Source: Multifurca ochricompacta
Lineage: Eukaryota > Basidiomycota > Agaricomycetes > Russulales > Russulaceae
Direction of reading: 5' to 3'
NCBI GenBank assembly: GCA_022496185.1
Contig: WTXG01000333.1
Coordinates: forward strand, 1 to 35,573
Length of the DNA stretch: 35,573 nucleotides
The position numbers were made by a program, and so were the translations under genes. Positions 10,994 to 22,100 of this stretch are shown here, one piece after another (the first letter of the stretch is position 1; each line of letters opens with the position of its first letter). The notes below the pieces were generated by a model. The model saw only the letters and a program-made list of their open reading frames with translations. It did not search any database and had not been told where the DNA came from.

Positions 10994-11116
10994 GGTAGGA
11001 TCTTAGATTCACAATGATTTACTTCTACATTCCATGTAATGCATAATACAGCTTGCATATTTTATTCTACATACTAAAAAAATGGTTTCCTGCTGTCAAA
11101 CGCCCAAAACTGATAA

Positions 11117-11561
11117 ACACAACTCCAATGCAATAAAATTGCCCTTTGTTGTTGGATTTGTGGAACAGGCATAGCACAACTTGTACTAGATACTACATTA
11201 CTACTAGCTATTTCACCTTGTTTAGACTTAGAGGCTTAGACGCAGTCAATAATGCAATAGCAATTGCTTTATCTATAGCAGATTCAATGTACTATATCAG
11301 CTACTAAATTAAATGAATGTGTTAAACGCGTTATCTTGTTATCTTGTTTAATAATGTGATTTGATCACATGTCAGATCTTAGATGTACATCCTAAGTATC
11401 TAATTAATTGCGAACGTGTTTTGAACTTATGTAATTACGTCGAACCGCTATCCCGGAACTTCTGTACCGCTATCTTGGTTCAACAATATTTGCTATTGTT
11501 TACTTTACATCACATGATTCAGCACAACATGCTGGGTGAATTGCATCCAGTAGCGGCCCAT
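11117..11561 (-). repeat. MULE right terminal inverted repeat
   Basis: Inverted partner of 6401-6847, of nearly equal length. The inner edge is at 'acacaactccaatgc' and the outer edge at 'agtagcggccc'. Confidence 0.9.
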
Positions 11562-11639
11562 GGCTCAGGCTTAAGGTTTGGAAAGCCTGAAGCTGTGGCC
11601 TAAGCCGTGGCTTTTGGTGGCTGAGTCACACTTTCTATG

Positions 11640-12165
11640 ATAGAACCAGAATACCAGTACAGAGATAGTCCAACATAATTGTGATTGCATTTAGATTTTA
11701 GATAAAACAATTGATGAGATAAAAACACATCTTACATTAATGAGTATATACATCTCAGATCAATCATGTGATTAAATCACATTGCGTGATAATGCATTTG
11801 TTTACTTTAATTTAGTAGCTGATATAGTAGATCTAAATAGGAATTCTGAAGGAAATGGGCATGGTGCAGACTTATATTTTAGATACTTTGTTAACTTAGA
11901 GACTTAGGTGCTTGTGATAATGCGATAGCAACTGCTTTATCTATAGCAGATTTAGTGGCTTTATACAGCTACTAAATCAAAGTAAATGAACACACACATT
12001 ATTTTGCTTGTTAATGAAAGTGATTTAATCACATGATCAATCTGAGATGTATATACTCAGTATCTTGATTAATGTAAGATGCATTTTTATCTCATCAATT
12101 GTTTTATCTAAATGCAATCACAATTATCTCAGACTATCTCTGTACTGGTATTCTGGTTCAACAAA
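11640..12165. mobile_element. Fold-back (MITE-like) element related to the MULE ends
   Basis: The left arm (about 11643-11827, 'gaaccagaataccagtacag' inward) is an inverted copy of the right arm (about 11967-12162, ending 'ctgtactggtattctggttc'). The arms are also diverged, collinear copies of the MULE TIR ('tttagtagctgatatag', 'atgtgattaaatcacatt', 'gctttatctatagcaga'). The right arm resemblance extends to about 11890. No coding capacity. It is probably a non-autonomous relative that was mobilised by a MULE transposase. Confidence 0.75.
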
Positions 12166-12609
12166 TTCAATGCTGTCCTGGATGTGCATTTTTCATGCAG
12201 CAAAGGACATTATAGATACACGCAGCCATTTTTTGAGTAATATTAATTGATAATCTGATTGTAGAGTAGTCTAAAGTAGTCTAGTATGTATTTTCGATAA
12301 TGCCAGACCAGCAGAAACAATCGCACATTAGTAAATAAGATGTATCAGGGTACTTATGAAAGTAAGCCACTGATAACTAATTGGATTTACATCGCATGCT
12401 TGATCGGCCTTGGTATTTCGTAGAATAGTACTAGAACCTATTTAAAGATGCCCTGTAGCACACTACAGACCCCATCTTGTCCTCTTGGGGCTGTAGGCTC
12501 TTAGCTACTGTTCAATATAGGTCTATTCTTGCTGGATTTTCACTCTTAGTTTCACCATGATCTCAACATCTTGTCGAACAGGCATGAGGCGCAGCATACT
12601 GACTGTGGA
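12166..12609 (+). mobile_element. Fragment of the hairpin LTR family
   Basis: A TATA-like TATTTAAAG (12439-12447) and a stem-loop (12463-12496) have the same spacing and the same loop as the sequence at 423-479. Sequence before about 12420 shows nothing I recognise. The fragment is cut on the right by the copia LTR at 12610. Confidence 0.5.
12463..12496 (+). other. Conserved 5'-end stem-loop, second copy
   Basis: CTACAG (12463-12468), a bulged A, then CCCCA pair with TGGGG and CTGTAG (12486-12496). The 11-nt loop is identical to that at 457-467. The stem pair A12465-T12494 replaces the G448-C476 pair of the first copy, a compensating change. Confidence 0.7.
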
Positions 12610-12623
12610 TGTTAGCAGGTTAA

Positions 12624-12774
12624 GCTAGACAAAGAAAGTTACTTCAGAGGTTAGAAGAACTCTATATTAACTATACTACTGACCTAGACAAAGAAAGTTC
12701 TATATAAGAATGTTAGTCTAATAGTAAAGTAGATAGTAAAGAGGAACTTACACTTCAGAGGTTAGAAGAACTCT
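12624..12774. repeat. Direct repeats in the copia LTR
   Basis: A 23-bp unit at 12641-12663 recurs exactly at 12752-12774. A 16-bp unit 'ctagacaaagaaagtt' ending at 12640 recurs ending at 12699. They lie in the presumed R/U5 part of the LTR. Confidence 0.8.
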
Positions 12775-12780
12775 GAAGTG
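12751..12780 (-). other. Hairpin at the predicted copia transcript start
   Basis: CACTTCAGAG and CTCTGAAGTG form a perfect 10 bp stem with a 10-nt loop, 20 nt past the end of the minus-strand TATA box (12801-12808). Confidence 0.7.
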
Positions 12781-13366
12781 GAAGAGATGAAACAGACACC
12801 CTTATATACAATCCAAGGGATGGTCTGTGCACTGGGAATAAGTCCACAAGTGCTGGACAAAGTCCAAACAATAAACATGAGGGAGAAAGGCCATTGGCCA
12901 CTACAGAAATCACATGTTACATGGTGTATCAGTCAGCTACTGCGGAATGTGAGAAAGAAAGTAATAATGATAATGTAAAAGTCCGAAACTCCGGTATCTA
13001 ATCTAATCTACAAAGTAGCTAATCTAATCACCTGATGCCTGAAGCATCACCGAACATCTTCTGTGTTCAACATCCCTCCATGCTGAAGGCATCTGGTCAT
13101 GGATGGGAAATGAATTGGATGAGCACACTGCCATCACAATTGAATGAGCATATTGCCAGCCAGAGATCCAACTTCTCTAACTCTCAAGTGTGGGTTGTGA
13201 GTTTTGCGTACAAGTTGTAGATTCTCTTATGCAAGCTGAATGCTTGACATTTTCGAATGTCTACTTCATACACACCTCTTGCATCACTCTCGAGGTCGAG
13301 AATATACTCATATGGCATGGTGGGAAAGTGAAACTGGTATTCAAAGTCTCCAAATTCCAGCTCTTC

Positions 13367-16300
13367 TCATTCCAGCATAAGTCCAAGTCCTGCCACCATG
13401 GTTTCAAATGATGCTCTTGGTAGAGACTTAGTAAAGCCATCTGCCAGCATCTCACCTGTGGGGGTACACACTAACTCAATTATGTGCGATTCAATGTACC
13501 CCCTAATGGCATGGTACTTGATCGGAATATGCTTTGACCGCCTTCCTGTGACTGGGTTTAATGCCAAATCCACGGCACCCTTATTATCACAGTGGAGTAA
13601 TATAGGGGAGGATACCTCATACCCTAATTCCTCCATGAAAGTCCTATACCATGCTGCCTGATTTGCAGCCTCAGAGAGGCTCATATATTCGGCTTCAGTG
13701 GTGGACTGTGCTACTGTTTTCTGCTTTCTGGAACACCATGAAATGGCACCATTTGCCAAGAAAAACACGTAGCCTGAGGTGGAGTGGCAGTCCTCTTGAT
13801 CTCCCCATGAGGAATCTGCAAAGCCATGAAGGCCACTCTGCCCATTCCCTCCAGAATAGCACAGCTTGCAATCTTTTGTACTGTTAAGATACTTTAAGAC
13901 ATATTTTGCAAGTCACATGTGATCTTGAGAGGGATTGGAAGCGTATTGACTAAGGTGCGCCACAGCAAAACTGATGTCAGGTCTGCTTCCAATCTGCACC
14001 CATAGCAGAGACCCCATCAACTGTTGGTACTTCTTTATTTCAGAAGTAGATGCCTGGCCTTCAAATTTGACCAGATGTACATCAGCACCAGAGGGAAGAG
14101 GAGTATATACTTGGTTGGAATCCCTCATCCCAAACTTCTCAATAATAGATAAAATGTAGGCTGCTTGGTCAATCTCCAGTGTCTTATTAGGACAATCCCT
14201 GGTGATGTTAACTCCAAGGTATGACTGGATTTCTCCCAAGTCAGTCATCTCATATCGACTAGATAGTGATGACTTCAGCCACGTTATCTTATCATTGGAA
14301 GATCCAAGTATAGTAATGTCATCTACATAGAGAATGACATAAAGTGAATCATCCCCCTCCTTTTGATGAAACACATATACTCCTGCATCAGAGTATGTCC
14401 GAGTGAAGCCTAGTTCATTGAGAACTCCATGAAATTGTAGATTCCATGCTCGGGAGGCTTGTTTGAGGCCATATAATGCTTTTTGTAGCCTACAAACTTT
14501 GGACTCTTGACCAGCAACGACGAAACCAGTTGGTTGCTCCATATATATTTCTTCATCCAGATTGCCATGTAGGAATGCCGATTTGACATCCATCTGGTGG
14601 ATTTCCCAATCCTCTAGCATAGCTAGCGCTAGTAATAATCTAAGTGATTCAAATCTGGCGACTGGAGAGAATGTTTTGTCGAAGTCCACTCCTTCTACTT
14701 GGGTGAATCCTTTTGCCACGAGCCTAGCACGAAACCGTCCATCTGGTTTCAGCTTGAAAACCCATTTTGATTTTACTGCCTTTCTTCCTTTGGGAAGATC
14801 CTCAAGGCGCCACACATCTAGTTTATCTAAGGCATCTATTTCATATTTACATGCCTCAAGCCATTCATCAGCATTGTCAGACTGCATTGCCTCCTGAAAA
14901 GTCAGGGGATCTCTATAAGTGACTCCTGTGGCATTTAGCAGCTCCATATTCCCAAGTCTGGAAGAACCCTGTACGAACTCAGCATTATCCTCATTATAGA
15001 ATCGAGGATTCATGCGACGTGAACGTTTTGGACAGGCAGTATCAAGATCTAAATCTTCCTGCACAGCCTTGTCACGTTGCTGAGATTGTGGACTTTCCCT
15101 AGTAAATACTGGCTGGGAAATTTTGCCAACAGTCTTTTTCTTTGACTGTCTCTTGGCACGGGTTCTCTCGGGGAGTTCTGATGGTTCCATGATCTGGGAT
15201 GGAGGTGTCTGATAGATAGTAACATCATGTGTGTCCTCTCTTTTGGGTGTGGTAGGCTCAGGATTTATTTGAGGAGGTTCCACTACCTCCTGTTCCTCAA
15301 CCTCGGCGTCCTTGTCTTCAGGAGCCTGAGGAACTGTGGCTGTTGCTGGTTGAGGCTGGACAGGCCTCTCAACTTCTAGAACAAAAGGCGTAACTTTTTC
15401 CTTTTGTTTTCCCTTGCTGTCCTTGGCAAGGTTGGATGGGAAGGATCCTTCATCAAATGTCACATCTCTTGACAATACGAAGGATCGTGTATGCATGTCC
15501 CAAAGAAGATATCCTTTAGAGTGGGGTGCATACCCAACAAAGACTGTTTCTCTGGCTTTGTGATCCAGTTTACGTCTTTTCTCCTCTGGGACAGTGTAGT
15601 AGGCTAAACAGCCAAATATTTTAAAGTACGAAACATCTGGAATGTCCCCATCCAGAAGTTCAAGCGGTGTTCTCCATTTATTAGAGCGGATGGGTGTTCT
15701 GTTATACAGTATATGTGACAGGCTGTTCACACTGCACATTCCCAGAAACCAAGGGAAAGACCAGCATGATGCAGCATACTGGTGGCCTTTTCCATGATGG
15801 TTCTGTTGAACCTTTCAGCCCTTCCGTTCTGTTGTGGGGAATATGGCATTGTCAATTTATGCTCTATGCCAGCCTTCTCAAGTATTGACTTCAGCTCCCT
15901 ATTGACAAATTCGCCACCTCGGTCTGTGTGTAAGGTCTTTATTTTCTTGTCTGTTTTATTTTCCAAGAATGCCTTAATATTACAGAAGACCGATGTAAAA
16001 TCACTTTTTGCTTTCATAGCAACAACTAGAGCTGTCCTGCTAAAGTCATCTATGAAAGTGGCGAAGTATAGGTTTCCTTGAATTGAAGTACATTGTAAGG
16101 GACCAACTAGATCACTATGAATGACTTCCAAGGGCGCTGAAGCTCTCTTTTGAGAGGGAGGGAATGGAAGACGGTGTGATTTTCCCATTTCACAGCCATA
16201 ACATGGCTTGTCTTCCACTTGGCTATTATCAATGCTAAGGCCTTTTACAGCCTTAGGAGCATGTCTCTTGAGGGCCTCTTTTGACATATGACCCATATGC

Positions 16301-17219
16301 AAATGCCAGGTATCAAGGCTACTTGATGCAGATTTGTGGGAAGCACTATTTAAGTTGTGCATTGTTTTCCCAAAGACCCAATAGAGTCCTAAAGCCTTGA
16401 CACCTTCTGCTATAATTGCATTATTGTACTTTATTTTGACCTCAGATGGAGTAAATTCCACTGAGCCGCCTTTGTCGGTGATGCAGCTTGTGGACAGTAT
16501 TCTTTCACTGCCAGGCATATAGAAGATGTTATTCAACTCTAACTCATAATTATTATGAGTTTTGAGAAGGACTTTGCCTGTTCCTTCAACTTGGACTATG
16601 GATCCATCACCAATTGTCACCTGGTGTCCCTTGTGTGGGAAATACTCAGAAAAATCATCTAAGTATGGTGTAAAGTGAGTGGTGGCTCTGCTGTCCATCA
16701 TCCAAGGATTGCTGCCATCATTGACTTCTTGGGTGTGCTCAGTCAAAGTATAAAGTGAAATGCGAGGTGTCTCATGCACCTCCTGTATTCTGCCACTACC
16801 ATTAACTATGGTAGCTACTTGTGTGGAGTTATTATGTACACTGGGGCCTTGCCCCTTCCTCTTGTTGCCCTTTTTGCCTGCATCAGCATTGGCTCTGTCC
16901 TGTTTCCTTTGCCGACATTCATTAGCCTTGTGGCCTGGCTTCTGGCAATAGAAGCAGGTGACATCATTGGATGATGATGCACCTGCAGGTTGTGGCATGA
17001 AATTTGGTTTTTTGGTTTTGTTTTTGTTGACATGGGCTGCCTTGTTAAGGGCAGCCCCAACACCACTTCCTGTGGGGCCGGCTAGTCGGCTTTCCTCATT
17101 TAGGAACCTTTGTACAAGGTCCTGAGGGGAAAGGCGGTCAGGAGGACCTGACGCCAGGATTGAGCCAGCAATGGCATTGTAGGATGGAGGTAGGGATTGG
17201 AGCAATATGAAGCTCAACT
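13367..17219 (-). pseudogene. Ty1/copia Gag-Pol polyprotein, N-terminus missing
   Basis: Order on the minus strand: end of Gag (UBN2-like, from 17219), zinc knuckle CxxCx4Hx4C 'CFYCQKPGHKANEC', protease with 'DSRAT' instead of the usual DSGAT, GAG-pre-integrase HHCC segment, integrase with Asp in 'IHSDLVGPL', Asp in 'HTDRGGEF' and Glu in 'NGRAERFNRT', reverse transcriptase 'QMDVKSAFLHG' and 'LYVDDITIL', then RNase H 'TEAEYMSLSEAA'. Integrase before reverse transcriptase defines copia. Two lesions are visible: a frame change at about 15735 (an extra GT after 'GFWECA') and an in-frame TGA at 13913-13915. The N-terminal Gag and 5' LTR are cut off where the element A LTR begins. The copy is defective but fairly young by its low lesion count. 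Confidence 0.92.
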
Positions 17220-17811
17220 TGTTACGTCCAGTGCGAGACGTACTGCACGACTTGTGCGACGGCTTCATTCGCGTGTTCAGATAAGAGGCCAATAGGACCT
17301 CTTGGAGTTTCAGTGGGAGAGTCAAAGTCAAAGGGGCCGTTCCCGAGTGACAATGTTGAGCGGAAAGTGCTGAAAGCACTGAGATGATCGAGTCAAAGGG
17401 TCCAAGGGAGAGTCCAAAAGACAAACACCGATGTATTCAATAAGTCGAGTCTGAGGTTTACAAGGTAGTTACAGTGGACTTATATACGTAATCGAGTGGG
17501 CGTCTATAGATAAGATAACAGAGTCAGGTGGGCCCAAATATACGGAAGCGGATGGCGTAAAGTCGGGCTTCTGATAGGGTATTAAGTAAGTGTCCGAGCG
17601 TAAAGATAAGGAGATAACAAGATAAGAGATAAAGGGCCAATCATAGGTACACTACGAGTCAACAAGTCCAAAGCAGGTCACGGGGAAGGGAGCAAGGCAC
17701 GTGATGGGTCCCAGGACGGGGACGTGATCATGAAGTGCAGGGTAGGCGGCAGGGATGGGTCGCTGTTGGGGAGGTGGAAGAAAATGGGGTTGCTCGGTAG
17801 AGATTGTAACA
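17220..17811 (-). repeat. Element A 3' LTR
   Basis: 592 bp with inverted termini TGTTACG and TTGTAACA; minus-strand TATA box at 17479-17486. It shares the overall layout with the B LTRs but differs clearly in sequence, so A and B are sister subfamilies. It also contains a start codon at 17424 that opens a frame running out of the LTR into copia Gag. Confidence 0.92.
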
Positions 17812-17828
17812 TCACCCCCTCTTCTGGT
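17812..17828 (-). other. Polypurine tract of element A
   Basis: On the minus strand 'cagaagagggggtga' immediately precedes the LTR start TGTTACA. The same tract is present before the 3' LTR of B at 23476-23492. It primes plus-strand DNA synthesis. Confidence 0.8.
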
Positions 17829-17842
17829 TCTAGCAGACCCGG

Positions 17843-19081
17843 CTAGAAACGACTCGTACCGTCATCATCCTGTACCAACTCCAGATAATCGTCGGCTACA
17901 TTACGATCATCCATCGTATAGTTCTCCTTGTCTGGGTCCTGCGGACATTGGTGGGTGCGAAGGAAGCCGTATGGCCCGCGCTGACCACACAGGTGGCACA
18001 TGTCGTGGATTGGACAATCCAACTCGCGATGCCCCGAGTTGTGGCAGAGGCACTTACCGCACCACCCTGATGGATTGACGATTGTTGGGGCAACTCCCAC
18101 ACGGCGGAAGATGCAGAACCGGCTCCAGTGGAGGTTGCTGCAACAATGCCGGCACCACTTGCGGTTCAAGGGGCAGTTCCAACTGATGTGATACTTGCTA
18201 TTGCATCGCCAGCATGTCTCTCCACGAGGGTTCTCGTGCATCCGAGGCATTTCGAATCGGTTTGGTATCAGCCTCGGGGCGGCTCCTAATGATCGTGGGG
18301 GGAGGGGTCGTGCATACGTGTCGGCGTACCGTTCAGCAATCGTCTGATACGCATCTCCTATCTCCAGCCTCTTCCTGATCTCCACCAACTCCTGTTCCAC
18401 TTGGAACATCCCATTCGTCAGCCTTGCCATCATCTTCGCATGCTCTTTATATTGTCTGTTAAGCGTTGTGCGCAATGTCAAATTCTTCCGCAGTCTCATC
18501 ACCTCAGCTTTGAGACGTGGAAGGCGCATATCGTTGAGCACCTCATCGATAGCGAAGGCGCGGGAGTCCTCGGCAGCCAGGTGTCCGAGCTGCTCGTCAG
18601 TCATCGTGTGGTGGAGACGTCCTGTATACCTTTCTTCTAAATAGACCGGGGCCCCATAGACAGGGCCATCTTTCTTCATACACCCGGCTACATCCATTCC
18701 TCCGTTGGTGTAGAATATGTATTTGGCGATGGCAGTGGTCCCGTCAGCCATGGTGATCTCGAGAGGGAAGTAGGTCGAAGAGTTGGGGTTGTTGGAAAAG
18801 AAAGGAAACTCGGGCACCTCATCATCCAGCTCCATGCCCAGCAGATCATTCGGGTGTGGCTCTTCACTGTGTTCGAAATCGTTGTTCGGGTTCGGGGACT
18901 GATTTTTAACTTGGGCCTCGGCTGCCTCATAATCAATGGGGGAAGAGGGGCGTGTGGAGGGATGAGCAGAGGGGAAATTCTCAACAACTACAGTGGTGGC
19001 CGTGAAGGCATCAATGGCAGCGTTGGCAGTGACAAAAGACATGATAGATTGGATGGTGTTAGAACGTTGCTGGGAGAGCAT
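17843..19081 (-). CDS. Element A ORF3: coiled coil plus four zinc-knuckle-type motifs
   Basis: 412 codons from ATG 19081; a second in-frame ATG is at 19042. I prefer 19081 because similarity to the B copy begins just before it. The frame stays open upstream to 19201, but that part overlaps the chromodomain in another frame and is not conserved. The N-terminal third is acidic and Pro/Ser-rich. Residues about 187-240 are rich in Leu, Arg and Glu with coiled-coil character. Zinc knuckles: CxxCx4Hx4C at about 290-303 and 310-323, CxxCx6Hx4C at about 341-356, and a looser CxxCx11HxC at about 362-379. The tail is Asp-rich. The frame starts 35 nt after the pol stop and ends about 14 nt before the polypurine tract. 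This is the position of an env-like gene, but I see no signal peptide or membrane segment. The protein looks like a second nucleocapsid-type RNA-binding protein. The function is unknown to me. Confidence 0.85.
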   Translation of the reverse strand: MLSQQRSNTIQSIMSFVTANAAIDAFTATTVVVENFPSAHPSTRPSSPIDYEAAEAQVKNQSPNPNNDFEHSEEPHPNDLLGMELDDEVPEFPFFSNNPNSSTYFPLEITMADGTTAIAKYIFYTNGGMDVAGCMKKDGPVYGAPVYLEERYTGRLHHTMTDEQLGHLAAEDSRAFAIDEVLNDMRLPRLKAEVMRLRKNLTLRTTLNRQYKEHAKMMARLTNGMFQVEQELVEIRKRLEIGDAYQTIAERYADTYARPLPPRSLGAAPRLIPNRFEMPRMHENPRGETCWRCNSKYHISWNCPLNRKWCRHCCSNLHWSRFCIFRRVGVAPTIVNPSGWCGKCLCHNSGHRELDCPIHDMCHLCGQRGPYGFLRTHQCPQDPDKENYTMDDRNVADDYLELVQDDDGTSRF

Positions 19082-19116
19082 GTACTGGGGAATTAACAGG
19101 GTCTGAGGCACTTCTT

Positions 19117-22100
19117 TTAAGCATTCTTCGGCACTTCTGGGTGTCGGATGTGGAACTCCGAGATAAGGTCTGGGGCAAAGATATCCCCGGCTGGTTCCCA
19201 CGAACTGTCAGAGTCTGGGAATCCCTTCCACTTGATTAGGTAGTACAGTCTGCGCCCTTGGCCTTGTCGCTTGGAGTCTAGAACTCATTCCACTTCCCAC
19301 TCTTCTTCGCCATCGATAAGGTCAGGTGGAGGTCTCGGGAAGTTCTCTCCGTGGATGGAGGTCTCCCTGTAAGGGGTCAGAAGCTTGGCGTGGAAGACTG
19401 GGTGGATCTTCCATTTCGGCGGCAATTTCAATTCATATGATACATCTGACAGCTTCCTTGTGATCTGGAAGGGTCCGTGACGTCGGGGCGCTAGTTTGGC
19501 CGTGGGGTGTGACGTGTGAATGTTCCTGCCCTCGAGCCATACCCAGTCATTGGTCCGATAAGGTGTGAATGTGCTTGGCTGTGCTGCCAGGAGTTGTTGC
19601 GCCTTTACCAGATTCTCATTGGCTGATTGTCGCAGTTCTTCCCATTGGCTTATCCGTTCGGTTGCCGACGGGACATTGGTGGGCTTATCTGTCCATGTGG
19701 TGCGTGGGGTCCAGCCCATGATAAGGGAAAAAGGGGTGGCTTTTGTCGTGCCATTGGGCCACGAGTTGTGGGCAAACTCCGCGGTTGATAGCCATTCTGC
19801 CCAGTCATCTTGCCTGCTGTTGCACCAGAATCGGAGGTACTGTTCTAGCCATTGGTTCGTTCGTTCAGACTGTCCGTCCGTTTGGGGTGGTATGCTGTAG
19901 AGATGTTCTGCGTGATGTCCAACGTTTTGCATAGGGCCTTTGCAAATGCCGATGTGAAGCGGGTATCCCTATCAGAGATGATCTTCTTGGGGAGCCCATA
20001 GTGACGGTATACGTGGTCCAGGTACAGTTTTGCCACTCCTTCAGCTGTGATGGTTTCGTTACAGGGGATAAAGAGGGCTGCTTTGGAGCAATCATGATCT
20101 GTGATTGTGAGGATAGTGTCGAAGCCTTGTGATTTGGGCAGCTTGACAATGAAGTCCATGGCAATGGTCTGGAACGGAGTTGACGCAGTGGGAGTGATGG
20201 GGTACAGTGGTGGGACTTTCGGGTGCATGTTCACCTTGTTTGCCTGACATGCCGCGCATCCTTGTATGTAGCGTTCAATGTCCTTTTTCATATTGGGCCA
20301 CCAGTAGTCTCGTTTGGCCAAGGCGTAGGTGTTGGCGATGCCAGGATGGCCAGCGGAGGGAAGGTCGTGATGAAAATGGATCACCCCCCTCTTAATGTTG
20401 TCGCCACCGGTGACAACGAGTCGATCCCCGTCCTTCCACCAAAGACCCTCAATTTTCTTTAAATTGTGAGTGTCAGCCCATGAAAGGCACAGGTCTTGGT
20501 TCATATTTTGGGAAACCTGTGCCCACAGGTCCATGTCGTGGAGACTGACCACAGCTGTTTTTGCAAAAACTTCTTCTGGGAGGACAGTGATGTCATTGTT
20601 GTCGTCCTCTCCTGTATGCATATCTGGCCTACGTGACAGTGCATCTGCTCTAGCGTTCTGGCTCCCTGCGATGTGTTTCAGCGTAAAGTTATATTCTTCT
20701 AACTCCAAGACCTCTCGTGCCACACGTCGACTAATTTTGTGGGGTTCCTTCCAATATAATAGATTGGAATGATCAGTGTGGATGATGGTCTTGTGCGGGG
20801 TCCCTGCCAGGTAGGGTCGCCAGTGTCGCAATGCCTTGACTATGGCTAAGAGCTCCCTATCCCAGATATCATAGTTCCTTTCAGCTGGGGAGAAGGTTTC
20901 GGAGTAGTATGCCACTGGGTGAAGTATTTGTGCGGCATTTCTTTGATATAATACTGCCCGTTCGCAAAGCGGGAGGCGTCCACCTCTAGTTCAAAGGGGT
21001 GACTCAGATCCGGCTGAATGAGTACTGGTTCTGACCCGACAAGGTCCCTGATCTGTTCGAATGCCTGCTGCTGTGCCGTACCCCAGTACCATGGTACATC
21101 CTTTTTCAGTAGGTCGTTCAATGGTCGCGCTACGCCTGAAAATCCCTTGACGAATCGTCGGTAGAAGTTGCAGAATCCAATGAATGACCGGACATCTTTG
21201 ACACAGGTTGGCACCAGCCATTCTCGGATCCCTTGTACTTTAATGGGGTCCATACGCACTCGTCCTCCTTCCAGGATGACTCCTAGGTACTCGACACTCC
21301 GCTGCTCAAAGGAACACTTGGCAGGCTTGAGATACAGGTCATGTTCTTGTAATATGTCCAGCACCTGGTGCACTTGGTCTCAATGGTGGTCTAAATTGTC
21401 TGAGGTAGCGACCAGGATGTCGTCCATGTAGACCACTACTTCTCCTGTGAGAATAAGATCGCGGAAGATATGATTCATCATAGACTGGAATGTTGCCGGC
21501 GAATTCGTGAGACCAAAGAACATGACATTGGGTTCGAACAACCCTTGATTTGTCTTGAACGCTGCCTTGCACTGATCACCTTCCTTGATTCTAACATTAT
21601 TGTAGCCCCACCGCATGTCCATTTTTGAGAAGAGAGATTTATCCCTCATAGTGTCGATGAGTTCAGAGATGAGTGGCAGGGGGTAGGCATTCTTCACGGT
21701 GTATGCATTGATTCGTCGATAGTCCTGAACTGGCCGCAGCTTGCCATCCTTCTTCTTGATAAAGAAGAAGGGCGAGGCATACTGCGATTTGGATGGGCGA
21801 ATGTAACCTTTGGCCAAATGTTCTTCAAGGAATTCTGTTAATGCTACCTGCTCCGACTGGGACAGTGGGTAGATTTTACAATCTATGGCGGTCGGTGTCT
21901 CCGGGAGTAGGTCTATGGCATGGTCCCATGGTCTGGGGGGTGGAAAGCGCTGGGATTCTTCCTCGGAAAATACCTTCCAATGCTGATGGTAGGTGTTCGG
22001 CACTATGTCGCTGTATGTCTTCTCTGTCTGCCCCTGTATTGCCTTTTGAGCTAATTCTGATGCTTTGGTGACATAGCAGTAGCCTGGGTCTTTTTCTTCT

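Larger units (their letters stand above)
6312..11650 (+). mobile_element. Mutator-like DNA transposon (MULE) with long TIRs
   Basis: Long inverted repeats (6401-6847 and 11117-11561) enclose a single spliced transposase gene with MULE DDE and SWIM zinc-finger motifs. Outside each repeat lies roughly 90 bp rich in GGCT/AGCC that is only loosely similar between the ends. The outermost bases are therefore uncertain, and I could not confirm the 8-11 bp target duplication typical of MULEs. A 636 bp solo LTR (10273-10908) is inserted in the last exon. The coordinates of the outer limits are estimates. Confidence 0.8.
12610..13072 (-). mobile_element. Ty1/copia 3' LTR
   Basis: 463 bp bounded on the plus strand by TGTTAGC and TTCAACA. 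Read on the minus strand it begins directly after a purine-rich stretch 'catggaggga' (13073-13082), a good polypurine tract. A minus-strand TATA box lies at 12801-12808 and a perfect hairpin at 12751-12780. It lies about 300 bp downstream of the copia RNase H end. The matching 5' LTR is not in the window. Confidence 0.75.

Noticed and set aside
10281..11012. Several short frames after the MULE transposase
   Set aside because: They lie in the solo LTR 10273-10908 or overlap the final transposase exon.
6312..11650. Interpretation as a hAT transposon from the 'tagtgatgtgcacggc' end
   Set aside because: The transposase has MULE catalytic motifs and a SWIM finger, and the TIRs are far longer than hAT TIRs.
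17843..19081. ORF3 as an env-like glycoprotein
   Set aside because: Position fits, but there is no signal peptide, no membrane segment and no furin-type site; it has zinc knuckles instead.
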